This document shows, piece by piece, positions 18,304 to 27,518 of a stretch of 64,000 nt of DNA. The stretch is from Planctomycetota bacterium (lineage in GTDB: Bacteria; Planctomycetota; JAMOSO01), in the NCBI GenBank assembly GCA_027063065.1, contig JAMOSO010000007.1:1-64000 (forward strand). The letters run 5' to 3'. The notes under the pieces were generated by a model. The model searched no databases and had not been told where the DNA came from. It worked only from the letters and a program-made list of their open reading frames with translations. Both the position numbers and the translations under genes were made by a program. Numbering within the stretch: position 1 is the first letter of the stretch; each line of letters starts with the position of its first letter.

Positions 18304-20070
18304 ATGAATCCACATACTTTTCATATCCCAGTACTTGGGACAGCCTTTACCATAGATACACCTATTAAGGTGGCTCGTTTTGGTATATCTTCTGTTATAT
18401 CTTTAGCGGATGACTTTTTAATTGAAGATATGCGTAAAGTTTATGCTACCAAGTATTCTCAAGAATATACTCGTATTGAAAATAATGCTGAAGATGCTAG
18501 GGCACGTCGTATTACCAGTTATTTAAATTTAGTGAATTATATTGTTAATCAACAAATAGAAAATTTAAAACAAGAAGAATTTAAAGCTGATACTGAAATT
18601 ACTAAGTATTTTGAATTATTACCCGATGGTGTTTTAAAAACTAAATATCAAGCTATGTTAAATGCTTCGGCATCTGATAGACACAAATTAGAAGAAGAGT
18701 TGCGAGGAGCTATTAGGCCAGGTCGTATTGATGTTAATATTATGACTAAACTAGATAGGGATAATTATAAAAATCGTCAAAAGTTACCTTCTGAATTTAG
18801 TGATGCTTTAGCTGGCTTGCGTGGTTTTGCCCAAAGTGATTTAAGTAATGCGTGTGTTGTGTTTTCGGCTGGAATGAATCCTCGATTGTATGGTTATGCT
18901 ACAGAATTTAAAGATTTTTATCCAAATGAAGAAGGCGTCATTAAAAAAGGTATTATACTTAAGGTAAGTGATTATCGTTCTACAGCTACGCAAGGTAAAT
19001 TTTTAGCCAAGCGTGGTTTGTGGGTACAAGAATATAGGATAGAATCAGGCCTTAATTGTGGTGGTCACGCATTTGCTACTGCTGGGCTATTAATGGGACC
19101 AATATTACAAGAATTTAAAGATAATCGTGATGATTTGCAGGCAAAGCTTGTTAAAATTTGGTTAAAGGGCATTGATAAGCAAAAGCATCAGGCTCATGGT
19201 TTAGAACCTAAGTTTGGCATTACTTATCAGGGAGGTTTAGGTAGTGCCCAAGAAAATAAATTTCTATGTACTTATTATAATTTAGAAGGTACTGGGTGGG
19301 GAACTCCATTTATGTTGGTACCAGAGGCTATCACAATAGATGATGATCATTTGTTAAAATTAGCTAAAGCTAAAACAGGTGATGTGTGCTTAAGTAAGGC
19401 GTCTCCATTAGGTGTGCCATTTTGGTTATTAAAGGCATCTTCTAGTGAAGACGAGCGCAAACAACGTATATCTGCAAATAAATCTGGTAGTCCTTGTCCT
19501 CAGGGTATATTAAAATTTGATACGGAATTTACTGAAGTGCCTATTTGTACGGCATCAAGGGGTTATCAAAATTTAAAATTAAAACAATTACAAGATGCTA
19601 ATTTAAGTGATGAACAAAGAGCAGAATTAATAGACGATGTTTTATGTAAAAGTTGTATTTGTAAAGATTTAGGTGGCTCAGCTCAGCTGATATATAATGT
19701 TGTAAAACAGGTGGCCATTACTGTGTGCTCAGGGCCTAATATTGTAAATTTTTCGCAAACAGCAACTTTGCAAGAAATGGTGGATTTTATTTATGGTCGA
19801 GTGAGTGGTTTAGCAGATTCTGATCGTCCGCATGTATTTTTAAATGAATTAAATATTTATATTGAATATTTCCGCACAGAATGGCATCGTTTTTCTATTG
19901 GGTTGTTAGACAAGAAAGATACTTATTTTAAAGAATTCCAACAAAATTTATTAAATGGTGTTGAATATTATAAAAATATTACTGAAAATTTTATGGAAGA
20001 TACACGTAGTACATTTTTGACAAGATTAGATGCTTTGCGCCGTGAAGTGGAACATTTAATTCCTGTATAG
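18304..20070 (+). CDS. Large conserved-looking protein of unknown function
   Basis: A 588-residue soluble protein. The opening (FHIPVLGTAFTIDTPIKVAR, then FGISSVISLADDFLIED) reads like the first strand of a TIM-barrel flavin enzyme of the nitronate monooxygenase or glutamate-synthase type, but I cannot confirm this. Cysteines cluster in CGGHAFATAGLL near 251, GSPCPQGILKF near 398 and CKSCICKDLGG near 448-458. The last of these could hold an Fe-S cluster or zinc. The final 80 residues are helical and charged. It stands alone, with a 126-bp AT-rich leader before it and a convergent small gene after it. Confidence 0.5.
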   Translation: MNPHTFHIPVLGTAFTIDTPIKVARFGISSVISLADDFLIEDMRKVYATKYSQEYTRIENNAEDARARRITSYLNLVNYIVNQQIENLKQEEFKADTEITKYFELLPDGVLKTKYQAMLNASASDRHKLEEELRGAIRPGRIDVNIMTKLDRDNYKNRQKLPSEFSDALAGLRGFAQSDLSNACVVFSAGMNPRLYGYATEFKDFYPNEEGVIKKGIILKVSDYRSTATQGKFLAKRGLWVQEYRIESGLNCGGHAFATAGLLMGPILQEFKDNRDDLQAKLVKIWLKGIDKQKHQAHGLEPKFGITYQGGLGSAQENKFLCTYYNLEGTGWGTPFMLVPEAITIDDDHLLKLAKAKTGDVCLSKASPLGVPFWLLKASSSEDERKQRISANKSGSPCPQGILKFDTEFTEVPICTASRGYQNLKLKQLQDANLSDEQRAELIDDVLCKSCICKDLGGSAQLIYNVVKQVAITVCSGPNIVNFSQTATLQEMVDFIYGRVSGLADSDRPHVFLNELNIYIEYFRTEWHRFSIGLLDKKDTYFKEFQQNLLNGVEYYKNITENFMEDTRSTFLTRLDALRREVEHLIPV

Positions 20071-20074
20071 TCTT

Positions 20075-20362
20075 TTATATATCTAAAGCAGCTAATTGTT
20101 GTATAAAATATTGGTATAATATTTTTAATGCTAAAAAAGACGCTATGGTTATTGTTGTGCATAAAATAGTGATTATAACTTTAGTTGCTTTTTTGTATGT
20201 GGGATGAAACCAAATAAGCGGCAACATCAAAGGACCTACACATAAAAAAGAAAATACGATATTTGGAGTTCTATAATACCATCTAATTTGATTGCATCCG
20301 CAAAAACGACATTTAATAGCAGCATCTTGAATTTCTTCAGCACAAAAGAGGCATTTTTTCAT
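20075..20362 (-). CDS. Small zinc-ribbon membrane protein
   Basis: A 95-residue protein with an N-terminal zinc ribbon (CLFCAEEI and CRFCGC, CxxC pairs about 15 residues apart) followed by two membrane spans (NIVFSFLCVGPLMLPLIWF and KVIITILCTTITIASFLAL). Such proteins are common and uncharacterised. ATG 20362 is chosen over TTG 20374 because GGA lies upstream at usable spacing. It is downstream of the nrdJ terminator, so it has its own promoter. Confidence 0.7.
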   Translation of the reverse strand: MKKCLFCAEEIQDAAIKCRFCGCNQIRWYYRTPNIVFSFLCVGPLMLPLIWFHPTYKKATKVIITILCTTITIASFLALKILYQYFIQQLAALDI

Positions 20363-20380
20363 TGTTTTTTCCAATTAAAT

Positions 20381-20412
20381 AAAAAGGCCAGTTACTTATA
20401 ACTGACCTTTTT
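20381..20412 (-). terminator. Intrinsic terminator after nrdJ
   Basis: AAAAAGG-C-CAGTTA (20381-20394) pairs with TAACTG-A-CCTTTTT (20399-20412) with one mismatch and a 4-nt loop. Read on the minus strand it ends the reductase transcript. Confidence 0.75.
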
Positions 20413-20444
20413 ATAAAGTTTAATAAAATATCATATATGATATT

Positions 20445-22853
20445 TTAGCTACATTTACTAAATCCACAACTATGACATTTTGCACAACCTTCGGCCATTA
20501 CAAGTTCTCCAGCACATTCTGGGCATTTTAGCTTAAAAGCTGTATTTGCTGTGGTTTCTTTGGCGCCCATATCATCACCCATAGTTCTAAGGCCTTTAGA
20601 TACTTGGCTTAAATCACTTTCGCCAAGCAGTAAGGCTTTTAAGCCACTATCTTTTTTGGCATGTTGATATTTTTGAATAGCTTTCGCTAACCCGTCTGCC
20701 AATGATGTAATACGGCCATCTTTGGTTGATATGGATAGGCTAGAGCCGATTCCTTCTAGTTGTTTTACAACATCGTTAAGACTGCCTTCAACACGTAAAT
20801 ATAAGCTCATAAGGCGACACATAGCCTCTAGATCAGAACATGCCACATCACCACCTTTGCCTAATTGCGCAAATACTTCACGTTCTTTTCCAGATATTGG
20901 ATCTACAACAATTTTTACATGCATATTACCAAACGGAGTCATTTGTTTAATGCGAATAGCTGTAAGGATGTCTGGTAAACGCATAGGCTTAACAAAACCA
21001 TCTTTGGTTAATTTTAAGGTAGATGTAGCTGGGATTACTTCTTTTTTAGTTTCTTTTTTCTTTTCAGTTAATGCCATAGGTTGATTGTCACGACATCCAT
21101 CGCGGTATACAGTAACGCCTTTGCATTTTTGTTCCCAAGCTTGCACATATATATCGCTAACTTCTTGTATGGTAGCTTCATGAGGGAAATTAGTAGTTTT
21201 AGATATGGCACTATCACAGTGTTTTTGAAAAGCAGCTTGCATTTTTACATGCCATTCAGGAGTTATGTCGCGTGCGGTTACAAAAACTTTTTTGATATCT
21301 TCTGGGATACCATCAATTTGAGATATAGAACCTAATTCACAGATGCGATCTAATAATTTTTGAGAATGGATGCCAAGTTTTTTAGAAACTGTTTCAAATT
21401 GTTCGTTTACTTCTGTCAGACGTTGACCATCTAATACATTACGATGAAAAGCCAATGAAAATAATGGCTCGATGCCACAAGAACAGTTGGCAATAATTGA
21501 GATCGTACCTGTAGGTGCTAATGTGGTTGTGCAGGCATTGCGCATTTTGCGTTTGTTTTTTTCCCATATAGAGCCTTTCCAATTAGGAAAACACCCACGA
21601 TCATCGGCTAATTTTTCTGAAACAGCATGAGATTCATCGTTTAAAAACTTCATTACTTTTTCAGCAAATTTTACCCCTTCTGATGAATTATAAGGGATGC
21701 CCATGGCGTATAAAGTGTCGCCAAAACCCATTAACCCTAAACCTATTTTGCGATTATTTTTAGCTATATCTTCAATTTCTTTTATTGGGTAATTATTGGC
21801 ATCAATTACATTATCTAAAAATCTAGTTGACAGATGTATGGTGTTTTTTAGCGAGTCCCAATTAAAATTTGCTATGCCATTCTCGTCTTTTTCAACAAAT
21901 TTACAGATGTTGATAGATCCTAAATTGCAAGATTCGTAAGGCAATAATGGTTGTTCTCCGCATGGATTAGTCGCTTCGATTTTGCCGATATGTGGCGTGG
22001 GGTTTTTGCGGTTTACTTCGTCAATAAAAATAATACCTGGTTCACCTGTATTCCAAGCTTTTTGTACGATTTCATCATATATTTCTTTGACAGACCAGTT
22101 GCCTCCGTTGTCTTTGGGTATATTAGATGCTTCGCCAGTGCGTGGATTATAGCATACATGGTCGCTATTTGGATTGTCTTTTAAATTTTGCATAAATTCA
22201 TCAGTAACCGATACAGATAAATTAAAATTAGTTAAATTGGTTAAATTTTCTTTGACATTAATAAAATCGACAATATCTGGATGGTCAATACGCATCATGC
22301 CCATATTGGCGCCACGACGAAAAGCTCCCTGTTGAATAGCGTTGGTGGCCTCAGAAAATACCTTCATAAAAGAAAGAGGTCCTGAAGTAGTGCCTCCTGA
22401 TGAGCGTACAATATCATTTTTAGGACGTAAATTGGCAAAGCTAAAACCTGTTCCGCCGCCGGCTTTTTGGATAAGAGCAGTGTTTTTAATGCTGGTAAAA
22501 ATACCGTCAATACTGTCCTCAACGGGTAAAACAAAACAGGCGCTTAACATACCCATACTTCTACCGGCATTCATTAGAGTAGGCGAGTTAGGCATAAAAC
22601 GTCCAGATACCATCAAATCATAAAATTCTTGTTTGACTGTTTCTATGGCGCCTTCGGATAGACCGTAATTTTTTTCAACATCAGCTATGACGGTGGCAAC
22701 TCTGTTAAATAGTTCCGCTGGGGTTTCAATAGGTTTGCCATTGTCGTCTTTTGCAAGATAACGAGCTTTTAAAACAGCCTCTGCATTTTTGGTAATGGCA
22801 TATGTTGATTTGTCCCCTGCAACTCTATTTGTACTAGTTTTCACAGCCTCCAT
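20445..22853 (-). CDS. nrdJ: B12-dependent (class II) ribonucleotide reductase
   Basis: An 802-residue adenosylcobalamin-dependent reductase that makes deoxynucleotides with or without oxygen. Active-site residues are present: ATNPCGEQPLLPYESCNLG with N296, C298 and E300, and the redox pair C106 (LSACFVLP) and C309. The substrate loop QKAGGGTGFSFA lies near 129-140 and PTGT near the middle. The C-terminal metal-binding or redox tail has CPECAGE and CHSCGFSKC. Two NrdR-like boxes lie about 200-250 bp upstream, so NrdR repression is likely. GGAGC precedes the start. The window also holds cobT, consistent with B12 use. Confidence 0.95.
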   Translation of the reverse strand: MEAVKTSTNRVAGDKSTYAITKNAEAVLKARYLAKDDNGKPIETPAELFNRVATVIADVEKNYGLSEGAIETVKQEFYDLMVSGRFMPNSPTLMNAGRSMGMLSACFVLPVEDSIDGIFTSIKNTALIQKAGGGTGFSFANLRPKNDIVRSSGGTTSGPLSFMKVFSEATNAIQQGAFRRGANMGMMRIDHPDIVDFINVKENLTNLTNFNLSVSVTDEFMQNLKDNPNSDHVCYNPRTGEASNIPKDNGGNWSVKEIYDEIVQKAWNTGEPGIIFIDEVNRKNPTPHIGKIEATNPCGEQPLLPYESCNLGSINICKFVEKDENGIANFNWDSLKNTIHLSTRFLDNVIDANNYPIKEIEDIAKNNRKIGLGLMGFGDTLYAMGIPYNSSEGVKFAEKVMKFLNDESHAVSEKLADDRGCFPNWKGSIWEKNKRKMRNACTTTLAPTGTISIIANCSCGIEPLFSLAFHRNVLDGQRLTEVNEQFETVSKKLGIHSQKLLDRICELGSISQIDGIPEDIKKVFVTARDITPEWHVKMQAAFQKHCDSAISKTTNFPHEATIQEVSDIYVQAWEQKCKGVTVYRDGCRDNQPMALTEKKKETKKEVIPATSTLKLTKDGFVKPMRLPDILTAIRIKQMTPFGNMHVKIVVDPISGKEREVFAQLGKGGDVACSDLEAMCRLMSLYLRVEGSLNDVVKQLEGIGSSLSISTKDGRITSLADGLAKAIQKYQHAKKDSGLKALLLGESDLSQVSKGLRTMGDDMGAKETTANTAFKLKCPECAGELVMAEGCAKCHSCGFSKCS

Positions 22854-23055
22854 CGAAGCTCCTTTATAAGAAAATGGTTAAATTATTGTTTGTCTATGCA
22901 AGATTGTTGCAAAGAAAGTTGTACTTAAAACTTGTGCAAAATTTATCAGCTTTATAAAAAATGACAAGTAAAAACCAATCAAATGCGTAAGACGTTATGC
23001 TGAAAGTGTTTAAGTAATGTTAGCCTTATTTGCAAAGTTGTTTTTGTACAGTTTC

Positions 23056-23104
23056 ATACTATATATGGTATATGCTTATTGTTTTTAAGCCCTGTATATA
23101 GTGG
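23056..23104. promoter_or_regulatory. Tandem NrdR boxes upstream of nrdJ
   Basis: Two 16-mers, ATACTATATATGGTAT (23056-23071) and GCCCTGTATATAGTGG (23089-23104), match the NrdR-box consensus ACACWATATATWGTGT at 12 and 12 positions by my count. They are 33 bp apart, close to three helical turns, the usual spacing for paired NrdR boxes. They lie in the 296-bp gap before nrdJ. Nothing else is evident in that gap, and I see no cobalamin riboswitch core. Confidence 0.65.
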
Positions 23105-23149
23105 TCGTTTTTGTTGTTGACAGACTCTAACCTCTAAGAGAGCAAGGGT

Positions 23150-23674
23150 TTAGGGTGATGATGTATATTTTTTTGCCAGTGCTTGGTATTTATTTGCCCA
23201 CTTTATATGAGTTTGTATAGTATGTGGCTCTAAGTTTTTAATTGTTTTGCCAGGAACGCCTACGACCATTGATCCAGGGGTAATAATTTGCCCTTCGCGT
23301 ATTAATGCACCCGCACCAATTACGCTACCTTGTCCAATAATAGCCCCAGATAATACTATGGCGCCTATGCCTATTAAGCAGGCGTTTTCTACTACACAAC
23401 CATGCAAATTAACATTGTGTCCAATGGTACAGTTGTTTCCTATAATACATGGATGGTTATTGCTAACGTGTAATACACTACCGTCTTGAATATTTGTATT
23501 ATCACCAATTTGAATATGATTGATATCAGCTCTTAATACAGCATTGTACCATATGGAGCTATTGTTACCTATTTTTACATCGCCAATAATTTTGGCTCCA
23601 TCGGCGATAAATATACTTGAATGAAATGTTGGAATAGAGGTATTAATATTTATGGGTAAATCAGTAGCTGTCAT
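23150..23674 (-). CDS. Gamma-carbonic anhydrase-like hexapeptide protein
   Basis: A 174-residue left-handed beta-helix protein of the gamma-CA/YrdA/PaaY group. Hexapeptide turns run through ADGAKIIGDVKIGNNSSIWY to GAIIGQGSVIGAGALI. Metal-ligand-type histidines are in LHVSNNHPC and IGHNVNLHGC near 68-91. Classical carbonic anhydrase activity is not assured for this group. It is divergent from the recombinase gene, with 44 bp between. Confidence 0.87.
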   Translation of the reverse strand: MTATDLPININTSIPTFHSSIFIADGAKIIGDVKIGNNSSIWYNAVLRADINHIQIGDNTNIQDGSVLHVSNNHPCIIGNNCTIGHNVNLHGCVVENACLIGIGAIVLSGAIIGQGSVIGAGALIREGQIITPGSMVVGVPGKTIKNLEPHTIQTHIKWANKYQALAKKYTSSP

Positions 23675-23718
23675 TAGTTAGTTCTCCAAAAAAAAAAGTT
23701 ATCTGTTATACTACATAA

Positions 23719-24801
23719 ATGTCTATAAACAATGAAGCAAGAGATTTAGCACAAAGTATATCACAATTGGGTTCACATAGTGCTTTAGAAGAAATGCGTC
23801 ATTTAAAAGGTGAGGCATTAGTTAAACGTTATTTAGAATTTTTAGCTAATTGCACCCTTGAAACAGTACATAGTTATCAAGTGCATTTAATGCAGTTTTT
23901 TGAAGTAATTGGTACAGATGATATAGGCAAAGTTGATGGTGAAGCAGTTGCGGATTATATTTTTCATCTCAAGCAAGAAAATTACGCTCAAGATTCGATT
24001 AAATTAAAAATCGGACGCGTGATGGGTTTTTTGCGTTTTTGTAATGATTTAAATATGCTAAATTTCCCATTGGGCTTGTTATCTCATTTAATTAAAGCAC
24101 CTAGAGTTCATACAAAAGAGTTAAGCAGTAAAGATATCTTTGATTTGGGTGATATAGAAAAGTTGGCAATGTATTTTAATACACGCATTTCTCAAGCTAC
24201 TGTAGAAAACAATTTAAAAGCCATGCGTTTGGCATGGAGAGATAGGTTGATTTTTACGATAGGTCTTAATACTGGCATTCGAGTTAGTGAGATATCTAAT
24301 ATCCAAATTAAGGATATGATTCAATATAATGGAAAATGGTATATTAAGATTATTGGTAAGGGCTCTAAACATTTTGATGTTCCTTTATTAGGTAGAGATT
24401 TAACAGAGGTTATTAAACCATATTTACAAATTACAAAACGCACGATGGGTGATAGAGATAGTTATTTATTAATGAGTGATAGATCTAAAGGTTTAAAACC
24501 TCTTAATCGTACAGCTATTTTTAAAGTAATTAAAAAGGTATGTTTAGAAGCAGAGATATATAAAAATTTATCACCCCATTCTTTGCGTCATACCTTTGCT
24601 ACAAATTTAGCCTTGCAGGGTGCCGATATTCATACGGTTAAAGAAGCTTTACATCATGAAAGTATCACTACTTCAGAGCGATATATTCATATGGCTCAGC
24701 AGTTAAAGGATAAAATCCGTAATTATATACCAGGTGTGGTATTAAATGCGCAAAAGGGTGGGGAAGTTTATATTAATTATCATGCAGGTTATAATTTATA
24801 A
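23719..24801 (+). CDS. Xer-type tyrosine recombinase
   Basis: A 360-residue tyrosine recombinase with an N-terminal SAM-like domain (about 25-115) and a catalytic domain holding the full RKHRH/Y set. Arg is in NTGIRVSEISNI near 189, Lys in IGKGSK near 215, H-x-x-R in SPHSLRHTFATNL near 287-299, a second His in ALHHESITTS near 312, and the Tyr nucleophile in SERYIHM near 321. It may be XerC or XerD acting at dif, or an element integrase. The neighbours are chromosomal genes, which favours a housekeeping Xer. ATG 23719 is close to a divergent promoter region. Confidence 0.85.
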   Translation: MSINNEARDLAQSISQLGSHSALEEMRHLKGEALVKRYLEFLANCTLETVHSYQVHLMQFFEVIGTDDIGKVDGEAVADYIFHLKQENYAQDSIKLKIGRVMGFLRFCNDLNMLNFPLGLLSHLIKAPRVHTKELSSKDIFDLGDIEKLAMYFNTRISQATVENNLKAMRLAWRDRLIFTIGLNTGIRVSEISNIQIKDMIQYNGKWYIKIIGKGSKHFDVPLLGRDLTEVIKPYLQITKRTMGDRDSYLLMSDRSKGLKPLNRTAIFKVIKKVCLEAEIYKNLSPHSLRHTFATNLALQGADIHTVKEALHHESITTSERYIHMAQQLKDKIRNYIPGVVLNAQKGGEVYINYHAGYNL

Positions 24802-24803
24802 AT

Positions 24804-26045
24804 ATGTCTGAACCAATGTTTTTATCCCGTGATAAGCATCCAATATCTCGTAAAGATATTGATAAGGGTGTATTACATATTTTATATACATTAAAAGATT
24901 CACGTTTTAGAGCCACTTTGGTTGGCGGATGTATTAGGGATATGTTATGCGGTTTAAAGCCAAAAGATTTTGATATAGCTACTGATGCGCCTCCAGAGAA
25001 AATCAGACGGTTATTTAGGCGTTGTTATATTATAGGTCGTCGTTTTAGGTTGGCGCATGTATATACCTCTAAAAATGACTTTGTTGAAGTGGCTACATAT
25101 CGAGGCCCTGTTGATCAGGACGCAAAAGAAAATCAAATGCATCCCCAAGCTAATAATACTTATGGTAGTATTTCTGAAGATGCCCTGCGCAGGGATTTTA
25201 CTATCAATGCGTTATATTATGATATCAATGGCTTTAGTATTATTGATTATGTTGGTGGCTTAGATGATATTAAAAATAAAATTGTGAGGATGATAGGTGA
25301 TCCGTATCAGCGAATTTTAGAAGATCCAGTGCGTATAATACGCGCTGTAAAATATGCTGCTAAATTAGATTTTAATATCGAACCAGTTTTATTGACACAG
25401 TGTCAAAATTTAATTCCAGAGCTTATTAAAACTAATACTGTTAGACGTTTAGAAGAATTGTATAAAATATTAAATAGTGGCTATAGTGCGCCAGTTTTTA
25501 AGTTATTACATAAAATAGACGCTATTAACGCCATTGCCCCACAGTGTGATAAGAATATAGATTTATTAATAACTAGATTGCGTTTACTAGATGAGTCGAT
25601 TGCCAATGGTAATAAATTTTCTAGGGGTGTTTTAATTGGCTTATTATATTATCAACGCATTTTAGGTGCTTTGCATACTAAGCAGGCACAATTAGGTAAA
25701 CGTATAGATGCTACATCTTTTTATTATGATGAGTTTACACCTATTGCTATTAGTATTAGTTTACCTAAAGTCGATCGTGAGATTATGCGTAGTGTTTTAA
25801 TGCAACAAGATATTTTTAAAAACCCTTATGAGCGCTCGTTTAATAAAAAGCGTTTTGTACAATCTCGCAATTTTAAAGACGCATTTGATTTATTTAAAAT
25901 TTTAAATAACGCAGATGAAAACTCAGAAATATTTGAGTTTTGGTATGATTTAATCGATAAAATACCACCCTTGCCAGATAAGCCAAAAACCAAAAAAAAG
26001 GCCAATCGCTATAAGCGTAAACGTCGCAAGCCACCTGTTAAATAA
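24804..26045 (+). CDS. pcnB: Poly(A) polymerase / tRNA nucleotidyltransferase family
   Basis: A 413-residue class II nucleotidyltransferase. The catalytic head has LVGGCIRDMLCGLKPKDFDI near 37-56 and the RRDFTINALYYD motif near 128-139. IIGRRFRLAHV near 75 is typical of bacterial poly(A) polymerases rather than CCA enzymes. The C-terminus is very basic (KKKANRYKRKRRK), suited to RNA binding. It starts 2 bp after the recombinase stop, so the two are co-transcribed. CCA activity cannot be excluded. Confidence 0.85.
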   Translation: MSEPMFLSRDKHPISRKDIDKGVLHILYTLKDSRFRATLVGGCIRDMLCGLKPKDFDIATDAPPEKIRRLFRRCYIIGRRFRLAHVYTSKNDFVEVATYRGPVDQDAKENQMHPQANNTYGSISEDALRRDFTINALYYDINGFSIIDYVGGLDDIKNKIVRMIGDPYQRILEDPVRIIRAVKYAAKLDFNIEPVLLTQCQNLIPELIKTNTVRRLEELYKILNSGYSAPVFKLLHKIDAINAIAPQCDKNIDLLITRLRLLDESIANGNKFSRGVLIGLLYYQRILGALHTKQAQLGKRIDATSFYYDEFTPIAISISLPKVDREIMRSVLMQQDIFKNPYERSFNKKRFVQSRNFKDAFDLFKILNNADENSEIFEFWYDLIDKIPPLPDKPKTKKKANRYKRKRRKPPVK

Positions 26046-26072
26046 CAGGTGCAATAAGGCTAGATTGCCTTA
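26032..26072. terminator. Hairpins between convergent genes
   Basis: CACCTGTTA (26032-26040) pairs with TAACAGGTG (26043-26051), spanning the pcnB stop, and TAAGGC (26055-26060) pairs with GCCTTA (26067-26072). There is no T run, so termination is likely but not certain. Confidence 0.4.
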
Positions 26073-26081
26073 GCGATTAAT

Positions 26082-27518
26082 TTAGTTATGTATATGTGTT
26101 ACTGTAAAATGAGTAATATTTTTGCCAATTATTTTAACCTGTTCACCACGATTGATAAAGCAACCTTCAGTAACTACATCAATGGTTTTATCATTGATAA
26201 TTATTTTGCCACTGGGTCTTAAATCGGTGGAGGCTATACCAATTTGATTTATTAAGTCGTCTTGACTGTTGGAGCAGGTGATGCTTTTGTCTAATGTAGT
26301 TTTTAAAGCTATAGCGTTAAAAACTGGTACATCTGGCAAATAATAGGCCAATATTAAAAATATAACTATTGAGGTTGCAAATGAGCCAGATAAAATTTGC
26401 ATTTGGGTAAATACAAAATCAGTTTGCAATGGCGTATCAGGGATAATTATTCCACCGGTGAAGGATAAAACTAAACCCATTAAAAATAATCCAAAGCCAA
26501 TCAAACCAAATAGCATAGTGCCAGGAATAATAAATAATTCTATTACGATAAGTACAATGCCTGTAAAAACCATAATAATATAAGGTATATCAGCTAAGCC
26601 AGATAAATAGCGTGCACCTAATAAAATACTAAAACAGGCGATAGATGTTAAACCAGGCATTCCAAAGCCAGGCATTTTAAATTCTGTCCACATGGCGACA
26701 AGCGCAATAATTAATATGATTGAACTAACTCCACTAGAGGTTAAATACATGGTTAAATTTTCTGACCAATTTGGTTTAATAGAGGGAAGTTCTTGAAGGT
26801 TATAATATTGTTTAAGTTCACTTATATCTTTTATATTAGCTTTAGAAAATCCCATTTCCAAGGCTTCACTGTTGTCTATGGTTAATAATTTGCCTTTAGC
26901 TATGATGGTCTTTTTTTGAGTATAACGATTTTTTTTGATTTTTGATAAATCTTGATATTGCTGTTTGCTTAGGTAAGTGGTTTTGCCATTTAATTTAAAT
27001 TTATAAACTTCTATGCTCTGATCGACAAAAGCTTCAGCTAATGGTTGCGAATAACCATTGCGTCTGGCAAATGATCTAAATTGAGAGCGTAAAACGGTTT
27101 CTATTTTTTCGCCAGCTGGGGTTGGTGCGCCATTGTTGCCTCCTACGATTGGTTGGCAATCACCTATTTGTGCTCCGTGTGTCATTATTATTTCATTGCA
27201 ACTCATACTAATTAAAGCCCCCGCAGAGATGGCTCTAGTATTGACCCATGCAATGGTTTTAATCTTTGGATTTGTATTAATTGTATCGCAAATTTTTAAT
27301 GCACTATCTACTCTGCCACCAAAAGTATTTAGTTTGTATATAATAATATTTACACCGTTTTTGATTGCTTTTTGGGTGGCATTTTCAATGTGCATAGCAA
27401 GACTGGGGCTTATTTCTCCGTCTATATTGATAAGCACAGCTTTAGTTTTGGTTGATTCTTGAGCTTGTATATGCAAGCAAGAGATAAATAATGTAACAAA
27501 AATAGTTATATATTTCAT
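26082..27518 (-). CDS. NfeD-family membrane serine protease (ClpP-like)
   Basis: A 478-residue long-form NfeD protein. A signal peptide (MKYITIFVTLFISCLHIQAQ) precedes a ClpP/SppA-like protease domain. Its Ser is in RAISAGALISMSC near 101-113, after the typical LNTFGGRVDSALKICDTI segment. Then come four to five membrane spans (about 255-395) and an OB-fold NfeD tail with SGKIIINDKTIDVV. Such proteins pair with stomatin-like SPFH proteins, and the window holds several SPFH genes elsewhere. Its ATG overlaps the larB stop by 4 bp (ATGA), giving an operon with larB and the AsmA-like gene. Confidence 0.87.
   Translation of the reverse strand: MKYITIFVTLFISCLHIQAQESTKTKAVLINIDGEISPSLAMHIENATQKAIKNGVNIIIYKLNTFGGRVDSALKICDTINTNPKIKTIAWVNTRAISAGALISMSCNEIIMTHGAQIGDCQPIVGGNNGAPTPAGEKIETVLRSQFRSFARRNGYSQPLAEAFVDQSIEVYKFKLNGKTTYLSKQQYQDLSKIKKNRYTQKKTIIAKGKLLTIDNSEALEMGFSKANIKDISELKQYYNLQELPSIKPNWSENLTMYLTSSGVSSIILIIALVAMWTEFKMPGFGMPGLTSIACFSILLGARYLSGLADIPYIIMVFTGIVLIVIELFIIPGTMLFGLIGFGLFLMGLVLSFTGGIIIPDTPLQTDFVFTQMQILSGSFATSIVIFLILAYYLPDVPVFNAIALKTTLDKSITCSNSQDDLINQIGIASTDLRPSGKIIINDKTIDVVTEGCFINRGEQVKIIGKNITHFTVTHIHN

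Noticed and set aside
22854-23149. Cobalamin riboswitch ahead of the B12-dependent reductase
   Set aside because: I could not find the conserved B12-box core on the nrdJ strand. The NrdR boxes explain the gap better.
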